DNA of 64,000 bases from Siderastrea radians (lineage: Eukaryota > Cnidaria > Anthozoa > Scleractinia > Rhizangiidae). The translations under genes were made by a program, and so were the position numbers. Every line of letters begins with the position of its first letter. Position 1 is the first letter of the stretch. The DNA is taken from contig OZ024898.1 of assembly GCA_964017195.1 (NCBI GenBank), positions 3,607,482 to 3,671,481 on the forward strand. Direction: 5' to 3'. The notes under the pieces are model-generated. The model did no database searches and was not told the DNA's origin. It worked only from the letters and a program-made list of their open reading frames with translations. Of this stretch, positions 56,503-64,000 are shown piece after piece.

Positions 56503-56705
56503 CTGCCTCGTACCCAGGCGTCTCAATTGTGTCAGAAAAAAAGCAGAAAGAAGAGACCGATAAGTAGGGTCGATAAGAAGCTCACGCCATGGAACATGGG
56601 AAGGATTAGCATTGGTGCAAAGGACCTTAGCAAGGGCGCCCTTCCCATGCTCCCTTGCGCTCAGTCAATCTCGTGCTCGATCCGAAATCCGGGGAACGAG
56701 GCAGG
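56503..56705. mobile_element. MITE with 8-bp target duplication, copy 2 only
   Basis: Ends CTGCCTCGTACCCAGG and, inverted, CCTGCCTCGTTCCCCGG. TTTAAGCA at 56495-56502 and ATTAAGCA at 56706-56713. Copy 1 reads straight through (CTACTTAAGCATGCAGTGG). An 8-bp duplication fits hAT-like elements. Confidence 0.8.
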
Positions 56706-56713
56706 ATTAAGCA

Positions 56714-57995
56714 TGCATTGGAGTATTTTCCGTGAAGTCTGAAGAGGACTATAAAAAGATGTAATTGTTGTCAACAGTCAGTGAAATAAGTTCACCATTA
56801 TCCAAATGCCGGGTTAGTGTCGTGTTTTTGTTCTCTCTATTTGATGTTGAGGAGATGAGATTATTTTATTGAGACGAAGTATTTCAAACGTTACAGTTAT
56901 AGTACTAGATGCAATTTATATTTGTAGAAATACTCAGCCATATAAAGGATAGGCCATTTTATTGTGGAGGGTTAGGGTTAGGCGACTTTTCAGACCGAAT
57001 TGTTTTCACAGCCAAATGTTTTACATGAGTTTTGTTTCACCAGTTTTTGGGATATTTCTTCGCTTTGTTTACTTCCACAAATGTTTTTCAGCAATTTCTT
57101 TTTTCAGGTACTTTTCTCAAACCTTCCAACAAACAAAATAAAATGGACCTCCCGGGCTCGAGCTTTAAATGAATAATAATTAATCTACTTAAAGAGATAT
57201 TAGTTGTAAACAGTCAAGATTTTGTAAAATTCTTGTTTGCGTTCTTGATTATTTTGGAGAGTAGGGAAAGGTAATATAAAGGAGAATAAGTAAGCCGGGT
57301 AGACTAGTATGAAAGTATTTATACAAGTTGAAAGCCTGATAATAAAATTTAAACAAAGAGCCAGTTGAAGCGTTTTCGGTTCGTCAAAGTGAGAGATCTA
57401 AGAAAAGCAGTTTCATAAAGCTTTGACAACAAAAAAGGATTGGTTATGGGCTTTTAACTGCTACTATTGGCCATGATCAATGGTTTGTTGTTACCGCAAC
57501 AAACTGAGACAGCCTTAAACGACTTTTCTTTTTTGACGGGACAAAATGTTCGCTTAAAATCTTCTGTACCGTGGCGCTTCCTCGCCCGATACGCGATTTT
57601 GAGTTTCGAATTTTAACGCAACGTTCTTGCAAGTCTTGAAAATGGGATTTTTAACGCAGTAAAAAGTGTTGAAAATTCTCCACAAGATTGTAGATCGTGT
57701 AAGGACCCCATTAAACGGTTTTGACACTTAAACATTCGCTCAGCGTTTTTCAATTGTTGAAGGAATGTTGAGGTCGTTTGAACAGGTCTTGCACCATTGC
57801 TCAAAATCGTAAAATGTTGAAGCGACGTTGAATCCAAAATTTAAAGCAACCTAAATTATTTATCGAGCACTTTTCACGAGATAAATTTTTACATGAAAAA
57901 CTTCATCAAACGGTCTAATGTTGAAGTAAATGTTGAAACCCTTTATTCGGGCCTTAACATCAAGTTCAACATTATGCTGGATATGCAAGTTAACT
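56714..57995. repeat. Shared 3'-flank repeat block, copy 2
   Basis: Counterpart of 21660-24046 minus the copy-1-only insertions. Includes the GTTGAA-rich block at about 57480-57960. No gene supported. Confidence 0.6.
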
Positions 57996-58071
57996 AACGG
58001 TGGTTCTAACTTTAGTCTGAGTGTGGACTCTCAAATGAAAGCTACCGAGCAGTACTTTCTTGTGATCTTTT

Positions 58072-58129
58072 ATTATTCTTATTCTTATTCTTATTCTTAT
58101 TCTTATTATTCTTATTATTCTTATTATTC

Positions 58130-58197
<68 letters not shown>

Positions 58198-58198
58198 G
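58072..58198. repeat. (TTATTC)n to (TTA)n microsatellite
   Basis: Compound simple repeat, absent from the matching 24460 region of copy 1. Its open frames (poly-Tyr, poly-Ile) are not genes. Confidence 0.95.
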
Positions 58199-59175
58199 AA
58201 ACAAATCTCGAAACGGTTGCCATTAGTATCACCTTTCTAGTTTCTGTTTCATGTCCCCGCCGGCGCTAAAAAGGTTTTGGCAACAAGTTATCTTTCTCTC
58301 AATCTTCCCAGCTTCAATATTTAGCTTTTCCGGTGCTCGGCCGCGCAAACGCTGTATTGGTATGCCTACGTTTAAAATCGACGCAGCTTAAATTTGGCTG
58401 CACTCAATACAGACCACATTAAAGATGCGAAGAGAAACCACATGCAAAATAATGGCAGTAGTTTTCGTGCGAGGTTTGCACGACAGTTTGATATCGATAA
58501 CATCCGTCCACGCACTCCCCCAGCCCCTTTAGGCAATCACTGAAGCTATCTTTGTGCTCAAATTGGGCAACTTTTAATTCTAAAACACCCTGCTTAAGAA
58601 AGCTTGAAAATATCACCACCGGAAAACAACGCATATACTAGCTTTTTCTTTCCAGAATTCTCTTGAGGTCGCAGGAAGCTTGAAAATAATAGTTTACTAT
58701 GTAAGGTAATGTTTACCCTTCAAGTCCTAACGGGTGCCCATTGGCACGTAGTGTCATAACTTTCCAATACCTTAGTCAAAGTTTGGTAGATCTCAATAAA
58801 ATGTTGTCACCAAAACTGTCTTGGTAAGCTCTGTTTATTGAAAGCATAAAATTATGCCCTCCTCTCATCTATGATGGAGCTGACCTCTCCCTTTCTACTT
58901 TTCAACTTCGCCTTCTTAATAAACGGGTGGTGTAAGGCAATTGTCAATATTAATAATCTCTGTTCACTGGGTGCTGCAAAAGAAGCTGTAGCTATAGGAT
59001 CACCCAAATATTTGAGACGACTGAAGCTTTGTCCAACTTTTTTTCAATTGTACGTGAATGAAATAAACCGTAAGTGTTTTGTTTAATGATAGTTTATGAA
59101 CAGAATGCTTTTCTGCAGTACTGTTTTTAACATTAATTTCAAGCTGTACAGGGTGGTTCTCACTTTTGAGCCTAT
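58199..59175. repeat. Distal part of the duplicated 3' flank, copy 2
   Basis: Aligns with 24480-25450 through CTCACTTTTGAGCCTATGG, where homology to copy 1 ends. Confidence 0.7.
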
Positions 59176-59399
59176 GGATGAACAGTTAAGTGCGTTTATT
59201 CAAATGATTGCTGCCGGAGAGTGCTTTCCTGTGATGCTGTTCAAAGTGGTTTTATTTTTGAGAATTTGGAGGAAATTCCAAAGAGCAATCATTCAAGTAA
59301 ACGCTACTGAACAGTACGTACTTCTTCATGCCGATACTATTATCGCGTTGTACAGGAATATTGAAGCCGCAAATGTTGAAATCTATGAATCGGGCCTTA

Positions 59400-60180
59400 A
59401 CATCACCTTTCTAGTTTCTAGTCCATATCCCCGCTGTGGTGTTTCCTAGCTAGATTGTTGAGAACAAGGTCGGTTTGTCTTAATCTTCCCAGCTCCAATA
59501 TTTATCTTTTCCGCCGCTGGGGTGCGCGAACACTGAATTAGTTTGCCTGTTCGATCGGCATAATTACATGTTGACCGCACTCAATACAGTCGACATTTCA
59601 GACTCGGATAGAAACTACATGCAAAGTAACCATGGTGACCTTGTGTGAGGTTTACGTGTAAACTTTACAGAGTAAAGTATTGATCACAATGTTGACCCAC
59701 GCACTCCCCCAGCCACTTTATGAAGTCGCTGAAGCTATCTCAAAGCTCAAATTCAGTAACTTCTCAACTACCCACTCACGAAAACTTGAAAATTTCACAA
59801 TGGGAAGTGATCGAGAAGTCAGCGTACGAGCTTTCAACGACTTCTACATTCCAGAAGTCTCTTTCAGTCTAAGAAGTGATAGTTTACTTAACCCGTTAAT
59901 CCCTAGCGAGTGCAAATTGGCACATATTGCAGTAACGTGGTTATTATTTGACAAATTTCTTTGAGTTTTTGCAACCAAAATTACCATCTTGATAATATCT
60001 GATTATTGAAAGGATAAATTGTGCTCCATCTTATCTATGACATGGTTTACCATCCCCCAATGTTTTAACTTCGCTTAACATTTGAGACTGCGGATGAAAT
60101 TCTAAAGTGTAGTCCATCGGTTTAAATGAAAGCTAGAGAGCAGTACTTTTATTGGTGCTCTTTATTGTTCAGAATTTTGC
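59400..60180. repeat. Third, diverged copy of the 3'-flank repeat
   Basis: Shares ordered landmarks with 24530-25200 and 58230-58930: CACCTTTCTAGTTTC, CCAGCTCCAATATTTA, CCACGCACTCCCCCAGCC, GCTGAAGCTATCT and GCAAATTGGCACA. More diverged than the other two. Confidence 0.65.
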
Positions 60181-61230
60181 CAGTTTTCAACTGTGCTTTC
60201 TAAGAATAAAAAGTTTTTCAGAGATATCCGCCAAACGGTGAAAACTACTTTGTTCAAGTCCATGTGCATGACGTGCAGTTTGTTTGCGTGAGTTCAAGGA
60301 CCCGACATTGCTAGCCATACATTGATACAAGCTTTCCTCAAGCATACGAAAAACGTCGACAGCACGTGTCACTTGAAAGACTTTTTGTAATAATTGACAA
60401 ACGCAAATTTTTGCAAAACCGTATTTTCAAAAACCTTGTTGACACCGTATGTTACAGAAAGGTCGTTTTTTAACGGGAAGTAATGTTTACTTTCGAATCA
60501 AGCAAACGTGACCAATTACGGTGTGGTCATGCAGTAAATATTCACATAAGTTATATTGTGTGAGTCAATGCCCTGAAAGTCAAACGCTGTCTACTTGAAG
60601 AGCGGAAACAAGAAAACGACGGTTTCCAAAAAAGGTATTTTTAACATCTTTTCACAAGGTGTTTACTGGACCGGTGGCAAATCCGGCGGATGGGAAACTT
60701 ACAATCACTCTCTATTTTTGTTTCGCTTTGTAAACCTTTCTTTTTTGTAGCTTATATTGAGTAACTTCAAGACTGGTATTAAAATAGTTTTCACTGAGTT
60801 TTTAATTGATGATTTTTAAAATGCCAGTCCTGTTGCTGAATTTGCCACCTGCTTAACAAAATTATCTATCTATTTATCCCGTTTCAGGAAAGGAAATTTA
60901 CAGAACCCTATTTTTTTTTTAGAATGATTCAAATAATAGTGGAAAATGTATTGACTTCAAGGAAGAGAGAGGAAGAGGAAGGCAAAATTACGAAGAGGGA
61001 AGTAATTAATTATTCAGATGAAAATGAAACCTCCACAGCGAAATCAATTTGCACTGACAAAGAGGGTCAATGACCCCGTCAATGAGATATTCTTCGTTCC
61101 GATCGAGTTATCTAGAACCGCGCAATAACACGTAACTCTCGCGTGACTGATTTTGAAATAGAATCCGCGCTTTCGCATGTCAGTGACGTGCTGCTTAACT
61201 TCCTCCAAAAGTAAATAAGTGGCTAACGCT
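60181..61230. other. Intergenic DNA upstream of the PH-domain gene
   Basis: AT-rich without a recognised gene. Near the 3' end, CAGTGACGTG at 61181-61190 holds a CRE-like half site (TGACGTG) about 50 bp before the TATA box. Confidence 0.5.
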
Positions 61231-61237
61231 GGGATTG

Positions 61238-61245
61238 TATATAAA
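61238..61245 (+). promoter_or_regulatory. TATA box
   Basis: TATATAAA. An initiator-like TCAGTT follows at 61271-61276, about 35 bp downstream, and the ORF starts at 61351, giving a short 5' UTR of about 80 nt. Confidence 0.7.
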
Positions 61246-61350
61246 TCTAGGCCGTGGGAAGCATACCGGCTCAGTTTTCAAATTCGACCGATAGCAAAGA
61301 ACTTCGTAAATTAACAACTGACTGGAGATTTTATATAATATTGTCAAGTT

Positions 61351-61896
61351 ATGGAGAAACTTAAAAAATCTAAAAGTGATATTTGCCTGTCGCAGCTCAA
61401 AGACCTGAAAGAATCTTTATGGAAAACACCGCTTTCTAGCGTACCAAAGCAATGTATGTGGAAGAAGACTATACCACATTCGCCGGTTGCCAAACGTTTT
61501 GAAGCTAAAGTTTCAACTCTTCCTGCGTCCAACACATTACTGCCGAGTTTTATCAACAATAACTACAGCAACGTAAAACTGCTAACATACGAGGGCGACG
61601 TGTTGCTGAAAGAGAGTTCCTTGTTCAAGAAACCAACTTGGCGTAAAAAGCGTTTAGTGCTAATGGAAGATAAACTCCATTGTTATGAAACGAAGAAAGG
61701 CGTTCATTTCTATTCAGGACTGATACTGCGAATGTCTGAGGTTATTTCTCTGACTCTTCAAGATTCGGACTCTATCAAGATTGCTCACATTGATGGCAGT
61801 ACACGTTTACTGAGATACACTTGTGTAGATGAAAGAAACGCTTGGCTTACTGCTTTGCTAGCTGCAAAAGCGGTCAATTTACTGAAATATCAATAG
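61351..61896 (+). CDS. PH-domain protein, single exon (181 aa)
   Basis: Small, apparently intronless gene. Residues 1-70 are basic and Ser-rich with no known domain. Residues about 78-173 read as a pleckstrin-homology fold: YEGDVLLKESSLFKK, then WRKKRLVLMEDKLHCYE (97-113), strands to about 158, and a final helix with the diagnostic Trp (DERNAWLTALLAAKA, W165). PH domains usually bind phosphoinositides or proteins at membranes. Lys/Arg in the first strands are compatible with lipid binding, but specificity cannot be read. The ATG has G at -3 and G at +4, and it is preceded by a TATA box and initiator. Compact, TATA-driven and intronless suggests inducible expression (inference). No close named homologue recognised; a PHLDA-like protein is one possibility. 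Confidence 0.75.
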   Translation: MEKLKKSKSDICLSQLKDLKESLWKTPLSSVPKQCMWKKTIPHSPVAKRFEAKVSTLPASNTLLPSFINNNYSNVKLLTYEGDVLLKESSLFKKPTWRKKRLVLMEDKLHCYETKKGVHFYSGLILRMSEVISLTLQDSDSIKIAHIDGSTRLLRYTCVDERNAWLTALLAAKAVNLLKYQ

Positions 61897-62249
61897 AAAA
61901 ACAGTTAAAACGCAGTAAAACAGATCTGCTTTGGCAGGGATCTCCACCTGACCGACATGTCTATTCAAGAGTCGCGAGAAATGTCGAAGAAAACCTGTGC
62001 GAGGCACATGGGAGCTATTCCGTCTCTGTCACGTGGAGCTGAGTTGTCTAATTCTCTTAGGAAAAGTAGTCTCCTATTTAAGCTCAAAATGAGCATTTTA
62101 TACGAGTGTATTGTACATATAAAGATTTGTTACATAGATAATTATGTTTAAAGCAATTTTGCTATTTTGTCCATTTATGAAGAGAAAATAGTTGTCAGAT
62201 ATACTTTTGACTCCTTAAAATTGGGGTCAGTAAAAAAGGTATAGCGAGC

Positions 62250-62255
62250 AATAAA
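62250..62255 (+). promoter_or_regulatory. Polyadenylation signal AATAAA
   Basis: First canonical AATAAA after the PH-domain ORF, about 350 nt beyond the stop. No GT-rich element was checked beyond it. Confidence 0.5.
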
Positions 62256-63715
62256 TTTTCTCGTTGATTGTTCTGAAAAAATCTCCCAGTTTTTGAGACA
62301 GCGGTTATGATTTGAACATTCCAGAATTAAAAACGTTATTTAGGTAAGTGATTTAGTCCTAAAAAATTTTCATCCCTTATGCAATAACAAAGTATCGCAG
62401 TAAGATTAGTCGCTTTAGGCCGCCTTGGATTAACTAGTGAGGGCTGAACTTCGGGCCGTTTAAATTCAAAGCTGCGTTAAGATTTTCCAGCGTGTTTGGC
62501 CGATAAAATTATTTAAAAAAAAAAGAAAAGAAAAAGAAAAACGCGGAGCTTAGCCCTGCAGTGCTCAAAGTGCTGTTCCGTAGTATTCAAACATGATCCG
62601 GAGTCACCGAAAAGCTAGAACCATCTTGCACAAATTCAGCAACAGCATCACGAGAAAGTACTGCTCAATAGCTTTGATTTGAATCGGGTCACCCTTTAGG
62701 ATTTCATCCACAGACTCAACAGTTTTGATCTGATATTGTATAGCACATACTGACCGCCTCAGGCAAGTTTATTGCTCCTGATAGCTTTTGTTTGGGGGGG
62801 AGTGTTCACGTTGAGGATTTGAAACACACATCTACTACCTTAAAATAGGAACCACAATGTTTAGCTATCTATCATGTATGTGCCTGTATATATAAAAGGC
62901 CGTTAGTCTGTCAGCTCTTTAATTTGTTCACAAACTCCGATTCCCCAAAACGTGGTAATGAGATCAGAAACTGAGATAGGCAGCAGAAGCAATATGCAAC
63001 ACGCCCACACAGTAAGAAAGTAATTTTCCCGCGACAGAAAGCGAAACAAGAGACATAAATTTAATAACCGCAAATGGCAGCTCAAGGTCGCTGCGTCGTT
63101 CCTATATCACATACCAAAACAAAATGACGTCATTCTAAATACTTAAAACCCAAATACCTATTGTTGTGGCCTCGATCGCTAAAGAATAGCTACGCAAAAA
63201 ACGGACGTCATCATAAATTCCAAATTTTACCGTTATCAGTGTTACTGTTCTAATGCAGTGACTAAGATGTTTAAGAATGCATCAATTTAGGTTCCGTTCT
63301 AATAGTACTCACTTTCGTCAGCCGCAAAGCAAACATTCCCCAAATAAGAAATACGATAGTCAAAACCGCGACAAATTACTCGCTTTATTCATGTCTTTCT
63401 CAAGCCCTTCACATTCCAATTTTCCTTTTTTTTTTTTAATTCTCCTTCTAAAATCCAACAAGTTGTAAGATTCTTGTGTCAGTTTAAAGTTCTGTCTTTT
63501 CTACGTGTCAGGTAACGCTACCTTAGAATTTTACATACACATTTTCTTTTATAATTAGTTACTTTACGACAGACATTCTTACACATTACTAAAACCTCGG
63601 CGGGAATTCCATACATTATTTTACCCTACAATTCTCTTATAACATGAACTGTTCTAAAATTCCAAATTCCCGAAAGCAGCATCGTTCCCAGTCCTCCTTG
63701 ACTCGAGCTCGAACG
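62256..63715. other. Intergenic DNA, no gene supported
   Basis: AT-rich. A TATATATAAAAGG lies at about 62887-62899 (plus strand) but no convincing ORF follows. A 60-codon minus-strand frame (62903-63085) has a hydrophobic stretch but no other support. Confidence 0.45.
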
Positions 63716-63723
63716 TGACGTCA
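63716..63723. promoter_or_regulatory. Perfect CRE palindrome
   Basis: TGACGTCA within a GC-richer stretch (CGAACGTGACGTCACCGG). CREB/ATF-type site by sequence. No adjacent gene visible before the window ends at 64000. Confidence 0.4.
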
Positions 63724-64000
63724 CCGGTCGAGCTGGTCACACTCGACTCAAGCCCTCCCCAGCTACTGAGCATCTTGCAAAGAATTGGGAACGAAGACTG
63801 CCTTAACAATAGACATGTCAATAGTATTCTATTCAACAATCCTCCTATTCATGCTCAGTTAATAAGATATGGGAAAAGAATATTGATCCAGCGGGCTGAG
63901 TGAAAACCAAAGGAAAAACAGTAGGGAAAGAGTTAGGAGAACCCGAACCGCACGACTTGGGGTGGGCGGGTGGGTCGTTCTTCACTCTGTCCGCTGGAAG

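Noticed and set aside
58072..58198. Poly-Tyr and poly-Ile frames
   Set aside because: Simple TTA/TTATTC microsatellite.
59096..59449. 117-codon frame
   Set aside because: Spans the end of the duplicated 3'-flank repeat, and the matching copy 1 sequence is not open; no domain.
61957..62151. 64-codon frame after the PH-domain stop (begins MSIQESREMSKK)
   Set aside because: Could be a frameshifted continuation of the PH-domain protein, but the PH domain is complete before the stop and no splice signal links them; left as 3' UTR.
62903..63085. 60-codon minus-strand frame with a hydrophobic stretch
   Set aside because: Could be a signal peptide exon, but there is no downstream exon, conserved domain or good splice donor.

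Overview
This is eukaryotic nuclear DNA, most likely from an anthozoan cnidarian and probably a stony coral. The evidence is multi-exon genes with GT-AG introns, a metazoan Argonaute family, tRNA-derived SINEs, many TIR elements, minisatellites, and repeat families that I associate from memory with cnidarian genomes. The species cannot be fixed from sequence alone.

The backbone is a tandem, same-strand duplication of a complete Argonaute gene. Copy 1 runs from 8 to 21184 (13 exons, 1074 aa) and starts only 7 bases into the window, so its promoter is not visible. Copy 2 runs from 38956 to 56052 (12 exons, 1039 aa). All inferred splice junctions are GT-AG and all phases close. Both proteins carry an RG-rich low-complexity N-terminus followed by N, L1, PAZ, L2, MID and PIWI. 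Both keep the DEDH slicer tetrad and the MID 5'-phosphate pocket. The duplicated block includes introns and about 4 kb of 3' flank: copy 1 homology ends near 25450 and copy 2 homology near 59175.

Because introns are still alignable, each copy serves as the empty-site control for the other. Shared features predate the duplication: a SINE with a 13-bp target-site duplication in the last intron, a 17-bp-unit minisatellite, and a 3' repeat block. Copy-1-only features include a 2150-bp TIR element with CCGTTC arrays, a TA-flanked element, MITEs with CCAG, CTTAG and TTAA targets, a 402-bp exon duplication, a degenerate transposon-like gene, two hairpin repeats and two SINEs. Copy-2-only features include a TAA-flanked MITE, a 5.5-kb head-to-tail array carrying three tRNA-like genes, a reverse SINE, a TTAA MITE and an 8-bp-TSD MITE.

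The spacer between the genes (25451-38608) is repeat on repeat. A 9-bp-unit minisatellite is interrupted by a hAT-like element and by a second TIR element. That second element holds a Penelope-like fragment, a RecQ-like helicase fragment and a fold-back element whose inverted arms are made of GCAGGTT units. Next comes a 2.44-kb unit present twice head to tail and practically identical.

After copy 2 come a diverged third copy of the 3' repeat block and, at 61351-61896, a small intronless PH-domain gene with a TATA box and a polyadenylation signal. I found no other convincing gene in the last 2 kb.
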